Source: Candidatus Aminicenantes bacterium UBA6072
GTDB lineage: Bacteria; Acidobacteriota; Aminicenantia; UBA2199
Length of the DNA: 64,000 nucleotides
Reading direction: 5' to 3'
Assembly: GCA_002436105.1 (NCBI GenBank)
Contig: DIXU01000009.1
Coordinates: 1 to 64,000 of the forward strand
The notes beneath the pieces were generated by a model. The model ran no database searches and had not been told where the DNA came from. It worked only from the letters and a program-made list of their open reading frames with translations. This document shows, piece after piece, positions 43,979 through 53,122 of the stretch. A program made the translations under genes and the position numbers. Positions within the stretch are counted from its first letter, which is position 1; every line of letters starts with the position of its first letter.

Positions 43979-46258
43979 TTATGACCCCGGAGCCCGGCTG
44001 CCGTGCCAGAAGTCGTTCAGGTATTTTCCCGTATGGCTGTTCCCGCATTTCATCAGGTCATCCGGGGTACCCTCGAAAACGATCTCCCCGCCCTGGCTGC
44101 CGCCGGCAGGGCCGAGGTCGATGATCCAGTCGGCCTGGCTGATCACGTCCAGGTTGTGCTCGATGACGATCACCGTGTTGTCCTTCTTCACCAGGTCACG
44201 GATGATGCCCAGCAGCTTGTCGATGTCGGCCATGTGCAGGCCGGTCGTGGGTTCGTCCATGATATAGATCCGGCCTTTTTTATGCAGTTCGGACGCAAGC
44301 TTGATGCGCTGGCACTCGCCGCCCGAAAGGGTGCTCAGGGGCTGCCCGAGCTCAAGGTAGTCCAAACCCACCGCGCACAATACCTGCAGTTTTCTTTTGA
44401 TCTCCGGGTCGGCGAAATAATCGATGGCTTCCCTGGCCGTCATGCGCAGGACGTCATGGATATTCCTGCCCTTGACCGTCAAGGCCAGGACCTCCTCCGT
44501 GTAGCGCTTCCCCTGGCACTCGTCGCAGACGATCTTGACCTCGTCCAGGAAGCTCATTTCCACGGCGATGGCGCCGAGTCCCCTGCACTTCGGGCAGGCG
44601 CCCCGGGAATTGAAGCTGAACAGGGCTGCCGGCCTGTTCACGGCCCTGGCGAATTCCTTGCGCACCGCCTCGAACACGCCGATGTAGGTCAGGGGATTGG
44701 AGCGCGAAGAGCGGCCGACCGGCGACTGGTCGATGATGATGGCCTCGCGGTGGCCGGCCAGGAAGAAATCGTTGATCAGGCTGCTTTTGCCCGAGCCGGC
44801 GACCCCGGTGACGCACGTCAGCACGCCCCTGGGGATGCAGGTGGAGACATCCTTCAAGTTGTGCAGCGTGGCGTGGCTGATCTCGAGGGCATCGGTCCAC
44901 TTTTTGCGCTCGCGCCGGGGCGGTTGCCGCTGGTTCAGGTAATGGGCGGTCAGGTTGTGCGCCTGCTTTTTCAAGTCGCTGAGCGAGCCCGAAAAAACGA
45001 TCTCGCCGCCCAGGCTGCCCGCCCCGGGCCCGATGTCCACGATATGCTCGGCGCAGGCCATGACCGCCGGGTCGTGCTCCACGATCAGCACGGTATTCCC
45101 CTTGTCCTTGAGCTGCCGCAGCATTTCCAGCAATTGGCCAATGTCCCTGGGATGGAGACCGATGGACGGCTCGTCCAGGATGTACATCATGTCCACCAGG
45201 TCGCAGTCCAGCTGGCGCGCCATCTTGACCCGCTGGCTCTCGCCGCCGGAGAGGGTGGACACCGGCCGGGCCAGCGACAGGTAGCCGACGCCGATCTCGA
45301 TCAGATGCGCGAGGATCTGCCTCGCTTTCGCCACCAGCGGCCGGGCGATGTCGCCGTCCACCCCGGCCAGGAACCCGTCGAGATCGCTCAATTCCATTTG
45401 CGCCAGCTCAGCGATGTTCCTGCCGTTGATGCGCACGCTGCGCGCCAGCGGGCTGATGCGGCTGCCGCCGCAGCCGGCGCACTCTCTTTGCACGAAATAC
45501 TTTTCATACACGGAGCGCCTGGGCTTGCTCAGCTGCTCCGCCGGCTTGCTCAGGTGCAGCCGTTGCAGCTTGCGCGCCACGCCCTCGAAGTTTTTCGTGT
45601 AGATGCCCGCGCCGTGCCTTTTTTCGACGGGAATGGCCTCGGCGTATAGGAACCTCTGCCTGTCCCGCTCGCTGAAATCCCGCAGGGGCGTGTCCACCGG
45701 GAACAGGTCCATGGCCATGATCTCGCGCCAGTTCCATCCGCCGACCCGGTAGTCGGGATGATCGATGGCCCCCTCGCGGATCGTCTTTTCCCAGCGGATC
45801 AGGCGCTCGACGTCCATGGAGATCATCTGGCCGATCCCCTTGCAGTCCGGGCACATGCCCTGGGGGTGGTTGAAGCCGAACATGAAGGAGGGGCCGATCC
45901 ATCGATCGCCGCAGCGGGAGAAGAGCAGGCGCAGGTAGGTGCTGATCTCGGTGGCCGTCCCGACCGTGCTGCGCAGGTTCACGCCCATGCGTTTCTGGTC
46001 GATGACGATGGCCGTCGAGATGTTGCGGATCTCGTCCACCGGCGGCCGGGACAGCTTGGGCAGGCGCGCCCGGGCGAACGAGGAGAACGTCTCGATCAGC
46101 TGCCGCTGCGCCTCGGTGTAGATCGTGTCGAACACCAGGGAGGATTTGCCGGACCCGGAGACGCCGGTGAAGGCGACGATCTTTTTTTTCGGTATCGTCA
46201 ATGAGACGTTCTTCAGGTTATGGGTGCTGGCGTTGGTGATGACGATGCTGTCGTTCAT
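43979..46258 (-). CDS. UvrA2-type ABC ATPase
   Basis: A 759-residue duplicated ABC protein of the UvrA class. The first Walker A is GVSGSGKSS (32-40), the second GVAGSGKSS (about 484). Both ABC signatures (TLSGGESQRVKMARQL and TLSGGECQRIKLASEL) and Walker B regions (YILDEPSIGLHP, YIMDEPTTGLH) are present. Zinc-finger cysteine pairs are CPDCKGIG, CAGCGG, CPKCRGLG and CDECQGK. At 759 residues against about 940 for UvrA, it lacks most of the UvrB-binding insert, as in UvrA2/DrrC-type proteins linked to resistance to DNA-binding drugs. It starts 15 bases after the PadR gene, so PadR probably controls it. Confidence 0.88.
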   Translation of the reverse strand: MNDSIVITNASTHNLKNVSLTIPKKKIVAFTGVSGSGKSSLVFDTIYTEAQRQLIETFSSFARARLPKLSRPPVDEIRNISTAIVIDQKRMGVNLRSTVGTATEISTYLRLLFSRCGDRWIGPSFMFGFNHPQGMCPDCKGIGQMISMDVERLIRWEKTIREGAIDHPDYRVGGWNWREIMAMDLFPVDTPLRDFSERDRQRFLYAEAIPVEKRHGAGIYTKNFEGVARKLQRLHLSKPAEQLSKPRRSVYEKYFVQRECAGCGGSRISPLARSVRINGRNIAELAQMELSDLDGFLAGVDGDIARPLVAKARQILAHLIEIGVGYLSLARPVSTLSGGESQRVKMARQLDCDLVDMMYILDEPSIGLHPRDIGQLLEMLRQLKDKGNTVLIVEHDPAVMACAEHIVDIGPGAGSLGGEIVFSGSLSDLKKQAHNLTAHYLNQRQPPRRERKKWTDALEISHATLHNLKDVSTCIPRGVLTCVTGVAGSGKSSLINDFFLAGHREAIIIDQSPVGRSSRSNPLTYIGVFEAVRKEFARAVNRPAALFSFNSRGACPKCRGLGAIAVEMSFLDEVKIVCDECQGKRYTEEVLALTVKGRNIHDVLRMTAREAIDYFADPEIKRKLQVLCAVGLDYLELGQPLSTLSGGECQRIKLASELHKKGRIYIMDEPTTGLHMADIDKLLGIIRDLVKKDNTVIVIEHNLDVISQADWIIDLGPAGGSQGGEIVFEGTPDDLMKCGNSHTGKYLNDFWHGSRAPGS

Positions 46259-46273
46259 GGCCTGCCCCAACAA

Positions 46274-46819
46274 CTACTTTTTCCCACCTTGCAGCTCCTT
46301 GATGAATTCCTGCAGCCATTTTTTTTCGCCGCCGAGCATATGCAGCCGCCGCGTCGCCAGCTGCACGTTCCCGGGCGGGCACTGGTGCTCCTTGAGGTAT
46401 GTTTCGAGCTCGGCGTAGCAGGCGAGCATGCGCTCCAGGTGCTCGCCGTATTTCGTCAGCAGGGCGACCGCCTCCTTGTCGCCCAGCAGCCACAGGCTGG
46501 CCAGGCCGATGTCCAGCGGATGCCTGGACGCCTCCCAAGTCGAGAGCAGGAGGATGAGCTTGTCCTTGAACGCCTTCCGGCCCGGGGGCGTCAGCGCGTA
46601 CACCTTCTGGGCCACGTTCTTTTTCGACAGCTTGACCGTGCTCCGGAGCAGCCCTTGCGCCTCGAGCTGGTTGAGCAGCTTGTAGACCGAGGACATGGAG
46701 ATCTCCGTCCAGTAGCGCATGTCGCGCTCCTTGATATCATGTTCGATCTCGTAGGCATGCTTGGGCTTTTCCGACAACAGGCTCAGCAGCGCCGCTTCCT
46801 TGTTGGTTATTGTTTTCAT
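46274..46819 (-). CDS. PadR-family transcriptional repressor
   Basis: A 181-residue PadR protein. The winged helix is seen in KEAALLSLLSEKPKHAYEIEHDIKERDMRYWTEISMSSVYKLLNQLEAQGLL, and the C-terminal dimerisation helices follow. The ATG at 46819 is preferred since the 37 codons upstream run through the promoter and an operator-like palindrome. It is the first gene of an operon with the UvrA2 gene. PadR repressors of this kind respond to toxic small molecules and are usually autoregulated, so it likely represses itself and the ABC protein (inference). Confidence 0.88.
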   Translation of the reverse strand: MKTITNKEAALLSLLSEKPKHAYEIEHDIKERDMRYWTEISMSSVYKLLNQLEAQGLLRSTVKLSKKNVAQKVYALTPPGRKAFKDKLILLLSTWEASRHPLDIGLASLWLLGDKEAVALLTKYGEHLERMLACYAELETYLKEHQCPPGNVQLATRRLHMLGGEKKWLQEFIKELQGGKK

Positions 46820-46822
46820 ATT

Positions 46823-46858
46823 ATATTGTATTATTACTATATTAAAATGGGTTGTCAA
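46823..46858 (-). promoter_or_regulatory. PadR promoter with palindromic operator
   Basis: A consensus -35 TTGACA lies at 46858-46853 on the minus strand. An imperfect palindrome ATATAGTA-N4-TACAATAT (46842-46823) covers the -10/start region, in the position expected for PadR autorepression. Confidence 0.6.
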
Positions 46859-47228
46859 GCCCGCGGAAGAATTGGGGTGTTTTATTATTACTTTTTCCAA
46901 ACGTTTGCAGCTTTCCCGACAATGGATCAAGCCCCTGATCGATCGCCTTTTCGGTAAAGCACAATTAAATGGGCATCCGGGGTCAGATCTTAAAAATAGA
47001 AATTAACCATGCGATTTCCTGTGCATGAAATTCCATGATGCCGCGACCGTGTCGGCTTGAATACAGCGAACAAAACGTGTTGCTTTTAGCGGAACGTCCG
47101 GACAAGGGGAAGTGGACGCCTTTAATTTATTTTGCTGACTTCTATTTCTGAGACGCGAATCCGTAGGCCCTTGACTTGATTTCTGGATTCCGGAGACCTG
47201 ACCCCCATGGCTCCTCCTCGCCTTCCGG
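46859..47228. other. Intergenic region with palindromic element halves
   Basis: GGGGTCAGATCTTAAAAATAG (about 46978-46998) and an inverted GAGACCTGACCCC (about 47198-47210) are ends of the same element family as at 35857-35930. No gene is supported between them. Confidence 0.45.
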
Positions 47229-48131
47229 TCATTGCCTCAGGCTCGTCTCCCGGAAGCGTTCGATGATGCCGGCGCTCACCCAATAGATGTCGCCCCCGTC
47301 GGCGGAGTTGCGGGTGAAGAACAGGTAGCGGCCGTCGGGCGAGACGGTGGCACACCAGTCGGCGGCGGCGGAATTCAAGGGTTCCAGGTTGACCGCGCCG
47401 CCCCATGAGCCGTCAGCGCGACGGAAGCTGATGTACAGGTCCCCCTCCCCCTTGCCGCCCGCTCGTGGCGAATTGAAGATCAGGTATCGTTCGTCGGGCG
47501 CGATGAACGGGTGCGCCTCCACGGCGGGCGTGTTCACGCCGCCGCCAGGATCGACGTCACGCCGGTATTCTTCGTCGCGCCGGATCCACCTGGCGATGAT
47601 CCCGCCGTCCCGGCCCTCGATGCGGTAGCCGGCGATGTCCGTGGCGTAGATCGCCCCGTCCCGCGTCGAAGTCGCCCTCATGCCCTGGGGGATGAGGAAG
47701 CGGGCGTCGCCCCAGCCGCCGTTCGCCCGGGGCAGGGACCAGATGCCTCCCGTCTCGCCCTCCGCCAGGCCGGCGTAGCGGTTCATGAGCAGATGCCTGC
47801 CGTCGGGCGTGACATGCACCTCCCCTCCCGGATAGCGGCCGCTGAACTCCGCGACACGGGGTTGCGTCCAGCCGGACTCGGTCAGGATGCAGGCCATGAC
47901 GCCGACTCCGGCGCGGTTGAAATAGATCTCACGGCCGTCCGGCGTCAGGGCCAGGCAGTACTCGCGGGAGCCTTCCATGGAGACGATCCCGGCCGCGAAG
48001 ACCTGGGGTGTGTCGCCCGGCGGCGTCTGGCCGAGATACGGGCCCCGGAGCCGGGCCTGAGAGGACGCCGACGCGTCCGCGACCGTCGCCAAGAACATCG
48101 TCAGTGCCCAAATCGGCCATTTCGCGTTCAT
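47229..48131 (-). CDS. Secreted PD40 beta-propeller protein
   Basis: A 300-residue exported protein with signal peptide (PIWALTMFLATVADASA). It contains WD40-like PD40 (TolB-like) repeats with the usual TPDGREIYFNRAG, TPDGRHLLMNRYA, APDERYLIFNSPR and SPDGRYLFFTRNS blades, at about 50-residue spacing, plus a closing DIYWVSAGII. Four to five visible repeats make a propeller plausible. GAGGAGG precedes the ATG. The binding partner is unknown. It is monocistronic. Confidence 0.85.
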   Translation of the reverse strand: MNAKWPIWALTMFLATVADASASSQARLRGPYLGQTPPGDTPQVFAAGIVSMEGSREYCLALTPDGREIYFNRAGVGVMACILTESGWTQPRVAEFSGRYPGGEVHVTPDGRHLLMNRYAGLAEGETGGIWSLPRANGGWGDARFLIPQGMRATSTRDGAIYATDIAGYRIEGRDGGIIARWIRRDEEYRRDVDPGGGVNTPAVEAHPFIAPDERYLIFNSPRAGGKGEGDLYISFRRADGSWGGAVNLEPLNSAAADWCATVSPDGRYLFFTRNSADGGDIYWVSAGIIERFRETSLRQ

Positions 48132-48305
48132 TGGTCCTCCTCACTGTCATTTTCGCCGATCTCGAAGCGAATGTCACGAAGAAACCGGGGACGGACCATG
48201 AAAATGAGAAAATGACGGGTTCATTCAGATCGCAGCTTTGTAAACCTTTTAAATCGAACAATATCAGTTTGGCAAGGTCCGTTCGCAGTCTTCCTCTCTC
48301 ATAAT

Positions 48306-49853
48306 TCAATCGAAATGCTTCACCTCCGGCCAGATCTGCTTCAAAGTGACCTTGGGCCTGCGGCAGATCCAGATGGGCAGGTCGCTCTCATAGGGCATGG
48401 CGTAGGGGTTGGTGTGGACGGCGAAGAGGGTCACATCCTCATAGGCCTGAAGATGATCCTCGCGATTGCCGCCGATGATGATGAGTACCTTGCCCGAGCG
48501 CTCGCCCGGGCCCCAGAGCCAGTAATTGTTGTGGCCCGCGATGGCCTTGGGCAGGCCGTAGCGCCAGCCGAAAAAATCCACGGCCCCGGCCTCGCCATAG
48601 TTTTGCCCATAGATGGCGCATTCCGCTTGTTCATCCGGAGTCAGGGAGCCGTAAGCCCTGGCCACCACGGCGACCATCTCCCGCCAGCCGAAGCGATCGG
48701 CATAGACCTGGTGCAGTTCCGTCTTGCGGCCGCGCTCCATCTGCGGCGGCTCCATGCCGATCGCGCGCGTGTAGCGGATGTGGCTCTCTACCGGCAGCAG
48801 CGGCACCCACATCGGCAGCAGGGCCAGGCCGCCGATGAGCAACAGCGCGGCATAGGCGGTGCGGGCGCCGCGGCCGAGCCGGCTGGCGGCGAAGCCATCG
48901 ATGAGCACTGCGCCGGCGGCCAGGAGCAGGGAGAATGCCGGGGAGAGATAATAGGGTTTGCCCCGCTGAGCCACGAACAGGATGAAAAGGAAGATGAAGG
49001 CGAAGCCGAAGCAGCGGAATTTTTTCAGGCGCGGGTGAAATAAAAGGGCGGCCAGGCCGGCCAGCCAGAGCGGCAGCGTCAGGGGATGCTGCAGCAGGAT
49101 CTGGGCCTTGAGAAACTCCAGGGGCGACATGGGGAGATTCTTCCATGCTTGCGCGTTGCGCATGAACTCCAGGGTGGCCCAGTCGTGGCGGAACAGCCAC
49201 AGCAGGTTGGGCAGGAGGAATCCCAGGGCGATGGCCCCGCCGATCCAGGGCCATTTCCCGGCCAGCAGGCGTCGCTCCTTTGTCAGCAGCAGTCCGGCCA
49301 CCAGCGCGGCGCCGAAGAACAGCATGCTGTGCTTGTTGAGCAGCGCCAGGCCGGCCAGGACGCCGAAGGGTACCCAGAGCTCGCGGCGGCCGCTCTGGAT
49401 CATGCGCAGCAGCAGCCAGGCGCAGCCCATCCAGCACAGGGGCTCAAAGATGTTCATGGAGTAGAAGCTGCCCACGGCGAAGTAGACCGGCGCGATGCCG
49501 CAGGCCAGCGCGGCCAGGAACTGGGCAAAGCCCGAGCCGCCCATCTCCTTGGCCAGCCGGCCGCCGAGCCAGGCCAGCGCGGCCACGGCCAGGGCCGGCA
49601 CTAGGCGCAGCGCGATCAGCGAATCGCCGAACGCCAGGCGCAGCAGGCGCAGGATGAAGATCGACAGCGGCGGGTGGTCGACAAAGCCCCAGGCGAGCCG
49701 GTCGCTGCAGGCGATGTAGTAGAACTCGTCGCGGAACATGCCGAAGCCCCCGGACAGGACGGCAGGCAACTGCACGGCCATGACCCCCAAGGCGACCCAT
49801 AAGCCCGGCGACAACGACGCCAGGAAAGCGGTGATCTTCTTCATTCTGCTCAT
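48306..49853 (-). CDS. GT39-family (ArnT/PMT-like) membrane glycosyltransferase
   Basis: A 515-residue polytopic membrane enzyme with about ten to twelve helices. The first periplasmic loop has FGMFRDEFYYIACSDRLAWGFVDHPPLSIF, where Asp-Glu matches the catalytic motif of the ArnT/PMT (GT-C) families that move sugars from polyprenyl phosphates. A soluble C-terminal domain (about 360-515) follows with IYGQNYGEAGAVDFFGWRYGLP and INIGGNRE-like segments. Length is typical. TTGAAT-N18-TAAGAT ends six bases before the ATG and no ribosome binding site is seen, so it is probably leaderless. The acceptor may be lipid A, a glycan or protein. Confidence 0.87.
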   Translation of the reverse strand: MSRMKKITAFLASLSPGLWVALGVMAVQLPAVLSGGFGMFRDEFYYIACSDRLAWGFVDHPPLSIFILRLLRLAFGDSLIALRLVPALAVAALAWLGGRLAKEMGGSGFAQFLAALACGIAPVYFAVGSFYSMNIFEPLCWMGCAWLLLRMIQSGRRELWVPFGVLAGLALLNKHSMLFFGAALVAGLLLTKERRLLAGKWPWIGGAIALGFLLPNLLWLFRHDWATLEFMRNAQAWKNLPMSPLEFLKAQILLQHPLTLPLWLAGLAALLFHPRLKKFRCFGFAFIFLFILFVAQRGKPYYLSPAFSLLLAAGAVLIDGFAASRLGRGARTAYAALLLIGGLALLPMWVPLLPVESHIRYTRAIGMEPPQMERGRKTELHQVYADRFGWREMVAVVARAYGSLTPDEQAECAIYGQNYGEAGAVDFFGWRYGLPKAIAGHNNYWLWGPGERSGKVLIIIGGNREDHLQAYEDVTLFAVHTNPYAMPYESDLPIWICRRPKVTLKQIWPEVKHFD

Positions 49854-49859
49854 GAGGGA

Positions 49860-49889
49860 ATCTTATCCTAATCCGGGGTGCGCATTCAA
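49860..49889 (-). promoter_or_regulatory. Promoter of GT39 gene, leaderless geometry
   Basis: Minus-strand TTGAAT (49889-49884), 18-bp spacer, TAAGAT (49865-49860), then six bases and ATG. Confidence 0.6.
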
Positions 49890-49920
49890 CAGGAACGGAA
49901 TCAGGAAGGGAGAGATAAAA

Positions 49921-50009
49921 ATGGTATCAGGTCTTTCATTATTACGTTCCCAACAAGGTACAGATCAGGAAATTTCCTTTCAGATCAAATGTTATAATGT
50001 AAGACCTGA
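49921..50009. repeat. 90-bp palindromic repeat, copy 1
   Basis: About 92 percent identical to 53123-53211, same orientation. The ends TCAGGTCTTTCATTAT and ATAATGTAAGACCTGA are inverted repeats; the centre holds the perfect palindrome AGGAAATTTCCT flanked by GATC. It would form a long cruciform or hairpin. The two copies bracket the hydrolase and S41 peptidase genes. Confidence 0.8.
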
Positions 50010-50117
50010 TTTCATGCTTCTCCCAAGAGCCGTTCCTCTTGATTCCCGGTTGAAATCTTGCGGGCGCATGCATATACTTCCGGGGCAAGGGATTCCCCGC
50101 CGCGGGGGGAGGTGAAA

Positions 50118-51656
50118 ATGAAGAAGGCCTTTTTTTTGATCCTTGTCCTGCTGCACTGGTTCTGCCAGGCCATGCTTGCCGGCCAGGAAGCCGTTTCCCT
50201 GGCGCCGGGCCCCTATCCCGTGGGCTTTGAGCTGGTCCGGACCGAGGACCCGTCACGCACCTTTCCGGCCATGGACGGCGCGGGATTCCGTGCCAGGCCG
50301 ATGCGCATCTACATCTGGTACCCGGCCCGAGCCGCCGGCAATCGGCCGCTGGCCGTGGGCGATTTCGTCAAGATGGCGGCCGGGGATTTCGCACTCTCCG
50401 CGGATTCCTCCCGGCCGGAAGCCATGAAGGGCAGGCTGCCGGTGCCGCTCCGCGACGGCTTGGCCGAAGAGGCGCGCGAGGAGCTTTGGCGGAAGCCCAC
50501 GATGGCGTACGACTCCGCTCCGGCTGCCGTCGGTGATTTCCCCCTGCTCGTGGTCGGCCAGGGACTCTACTATGAATCGCCCCTGTCGCTACTGTACTTG
50601 TGCGAGCACCTGGCCAGCCGCGGCTTCGTGGTGGCCACCTGCCCGCTGCTGGGAACGCAGTACCGCCTGGTCAATTTGAACGTCGAGGACCTGGAGACCC
50701 AGGTCCGGGACATGGAATTCGTCATCGCCGCGCTCCGCTCACGGCCCGGCGGGAAGGCAAGACGCCTCGGCGTCATCGGCTACGACCTGGGCGGCCACGC
50801 CGGCCTGGTGCTGGCCATGCGCCATCCCGAGGTCGAGGCTTATCTTTCCCTCGATTGCGGCATCCTGGCCCCGCATTTCTCGGGACTGCCGGCCGCTCAT
50901 CCGAATTACCGCGAAGAGCGCTTCACCATCCCCTGGATGCACATCCTCCAGGCACGGTTCCTGGAGGCCGAACGCGAAAAGGCGAAGGACGGCATGCTCA
51001 GCGACCGGAAGAAATTCGGCGACACCTGGCTCGTCTCTGTGCCCAGCGACAGCCACGGCCAGTTCAGCTCCTACGCCCGCTTCGGCATCCGGACCGCGCT
51101 GCCCGGGTACTGGAGATCGGTGGCCGAAAACCAGGAGGTCCTTCACGACGACATCTGCCGGCTGGCCGGTGATTTTTTCGCCACCGTCTGGAAGCGGGAG
51201 ACACGGCCGCTCGAGTCGCTGCAGGAGGCCGGCGGCAGACTTTTCAAGATCGAATGGATGCGGAACGAGCCTCCGCCCGCCTCCTCCCGGTCGCTGCTCC
51301 ATGCCATCTGCGAGAAAGGACTGGCCGCCGTACGGCCCATGATTGACCGCATGCGGACGGCCGATCCCGCCGCCAGGGTCCTTGAGGAATCGGAGATCAA
51401 CTGGCTGGCCTACCATTTCCTTCTCTGGTGGGGAAGGAAAGACGAGGCGCTGGACCTGTTCCGGCTGAATGCGGAGCTCAATCCCCGGTCGGCCAGGGCC
51501 CTGGCCGGCCTGGGCGAGTCCTGCATGATCCTCGACCGGACCGCAGCGGCGGTCGCCGCTTTCCAGAAATCCCTGGAGCTCGATCCCGACCAGCCAGGCG
51601 TCAAGGCGGCCCTGGAGGGCCTGACCAAAAAGCAAAACGCTGGGGATGGCAAATGA
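50118..51656 (+). CDS. Secreted alpha/beta hydrolase-like protein with TPR tail, Asp in the nucleophile elbow
   Basis: A 512-residue exported protein. The signal peptide is FFLILVLLHWFCQAMLA. An alpha/beta hydrolase domain (about 30-330, dienelactone/PAF-acetylhydrolase-like) has LLVVGQGLYYESPLS and the elbow GVIGYDLGGHAG. There Asp223 stands where a Ser nucleophile is usual (G-x-S-x-G-G), so the enzyme is either inactive or uses an Asp nucleophile. The C-terminal 100 residues resemble a tetratricopeptide unit (LDLFRLNAELNPRSARALAGLGESCMILDRTAAAVAAFQKSLELDPDQPGVKAAL). The ATG at 50118 has GGAGGTG upstream. The S41 peptidase gene follows after 55 bases. Confidence 0.8.
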   Translation: MKKAFFLILVLLHWFCQAMLAGQEAVSLAPGPYPVGFELVRTEDPSRTFPAMDGAGFRARPMRIYIWYPARAAGNRPLAVGDFVKMAAGDFALSADSSRPEAMKGRLPVPLRDGLAEEAREELWRKPTMAYDSAPAAVGDFPLLVVGQGLYYESPLSLLYLCEHLASRGFVVATCPLLGTQYRLVNLNVEDLETQVRDMEFVIAALRSRPGGKARRLGVIGYDLGGHAGLVLAMRHPEVEAYLSLDCGILAPHFSGLPAAHPNYREERFTIPWMHILQARFLEAEREKAKDGMLSDRKKFGDTWLVSVPSDSHGQFSSYARFGIRTALPGYWRSVAENQEVLHDDICRLAGDFFATVWKRETRPLESLQEAGGRLFKIEWMRNEPPPASSRSLLHAICEKGLAAVRPMIDRMRTADPAARVLEESEINWLAYHFLLWWGRKDEALDLFRLNAELNPRSARALAGLGESCMILDRTAAAVAAFQKSLELDPDQPGVKAALEGLTKKQNAGDGK

Positions 51657-51711
51657 ACCAGGTTGATGCGTTGCCCGGCCTCCGGCCGGTCGGGACACAA
51701 GGAGGGACACG

Positions 51712-53091
51712 ATGAAACACACAATCATTTTTTTTCTGGCACTTTTTTATCTCTTTGCCGGTGGCCATGCCCAGCCAAACGGGCCCGGTGACCAGGCCAA
51801 GGAATGGACGGGCACCACGGAACAGAAGATCTGGGGGCTGATGACCGTCTGGGCGCAGACAAGGGCGTGCTTCCCCCATGTCGCCAGGCTTCAGGAGCTG
51901 AAATGGGACGAACGCGCCCGCGAATGCATCGGGCGCGTGATCGAAGCGCAGGACATGGAGAGCTACTACCTGCTGCTGATGGAGCTGGTCGCCCGGCTTC
52001 GGGACTCCCACACCTACGTCATCCCGCCCTGGGGGCGCATGACGCCGGGATATGACATGCCGCCCCTGGAGCTGGGGGTCATGGGGGATAAATTCTACGT
52101 GCTGCGCGTCGGGGCAGCGGACGAGATCGAGGCGCAGAGGATCTACCCCGGGCTGGAGATCCTGGAGGTCGGCGCGGCCGTGCCCGTCCGCCGGTATTTC
52201 AACGAAAAGGTCCTGAAATATTATACCCGGGGTTCGCGGCAGGCGGACGAGGCCGTCCTCGTTTTTTATCTGCTCTACGGCCCCCGGGGCGAAAAGGTCC
52301 GGCTCAAGGTGCGGGACACGGACGGCGGCGTCAGGGAGGTGGAGCTCACCCGGGCCTCCGCCGGCAGGGACGGCAAGCCGTTCATGTACCGGTTCCTGGA
52401 GAGCCTGTTCATTCCGTCGATCCAGTCCAGGATGCTGGCCGACGGGACCTGCTACGTGAACATCCCGAATTTCGAGGCAAGGAACGGGCGGCTGGCGGAC
52501 GATTTCAAGAAACTGGTCGACTCCCTGGATCCCTCCCTGACCAAGGGCCTGATCCTCGACCTGCGCTACAACTCGGGAGGCTCCGGTGGGATCGCCGCCC
52601 AGATCGCCGGCTGCCTGATCGACCGGCCGGTGCGCTCGCCCAGGAACCACTTTTTCCGCTATGCGCCGGCGAACATCCCCTGGGGAGAGGACCCCGTGTC
52701 CTGGACGTTCAGGGAATGGGAGATCGCCCCGCGCGACGGCAAGAGGTACCTGGGACCGCTGGCCATCCTCTGCGGCCCCGCCACCCACAGCTCCGCCGAA
52801 GACATGATCATCGAGCTGACCCAGGGCGGCAGGGCGTTGACCGTCGGCGAAAGGACCTCCGGCGGCGCCGGGGGCAAGCTGTCGGTCGCACTGCCCGGAG
52901 GCGGCGAGCTGTGCCTGAGCACCTTCAAGGCCACCTATCCGGACGGCAGGGAGTACATGGGGACCGGCATCCAGCCCGACGTGGAGGTCATCCCGAGCCT
53001 GGACGATATCATGAAGGGGAACGACCCGGCGCTGGAGAAGGCCCGGGGGGTCATCCGCGATTGGGACTCTCATTCGGCGCGAGCCGAATAG
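51712..53091 (+). CDS. Secreted S41-family C-terminal processing-type peptidase
   Basis: A 459-residue exported peptidase. The signal peptide is IIFFLALFYLFAGGHAQ. An N-terminal helical region (about 30-110) precedes a PDZ-like part (about 110-215, GVMGDKFYVLRVGAADEI). The S41 domain begins near 230 with CYVNIPNFEARN and shows the core TKGLILDLRYNSGGSGG. The catalytic Ser360/Ser361 lies in ATHSSAED, followed by the late KATYPDGREYMGTGIQPDVEV. This order matches Tsp/CtpA-like and tricorn-core relatives. AGGAGG precedes the ATG. It is probably coexpressed with the hydrolase/TPR gene upstream, in a block bracketed by the 90-bp repeats. Confidence 0.88.
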   Translation: MKHTIIFFLALFYLFAGGHAQPNGPGDQAKEWTGTTEQKIWGLMTVWAQTRACFPHVARLQELKWDERARECIGRVIEAQDMESYYLLLMELVARLRDSHTYVIPPWGRMTPGYDMPPLELGVMGDKFYVLRVGAADEIEAQRIYPGLEILEVGAAVPVRRYFNEKVLKYYTRGSRQADEAVLVFYLLYGPRGEKVRLKVRDTDGGVREVELTRASAGRDGKPFMYRFLESLFIPSIQSRMLADGTCYVNIPNFEARNGRLADDFKKLVDSLDPSLTKGLILDLRYNSGGSGGIAAQIAGCLIDRPVRSPRNHFFRYAPANIPWGEDPVSWTFREWEIAPRDGKRYLGPLAILCGPATHSSAEDMIIELTQGGRALTVGERTSGGAGGKLSVALPGGGELCLSTFKATYPDGREYMGTGIQPDVEVIPSLDDIMKGNDPALEKARGVIRDWDSHSARAE

Positions 53092-53114
53092 GGCCCCCCT
53101 GCAAACGGGGGCCC
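53091..53114 (+). terminator. GC-rich hairpin at the S41 gene stop
   Basis: GGGCCCCC (53091-53098) and GGGGGCCC (53107-53114) form a perfect 8-bp stem with an 8-base loop that starts on the last base of the stop codon. A GGGCCCCCCTGCAAA unit is also directly repeated here. No U-tract follows. Confidence 0.5.
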
Positions 53115-53122
53115 CCCTGCAA

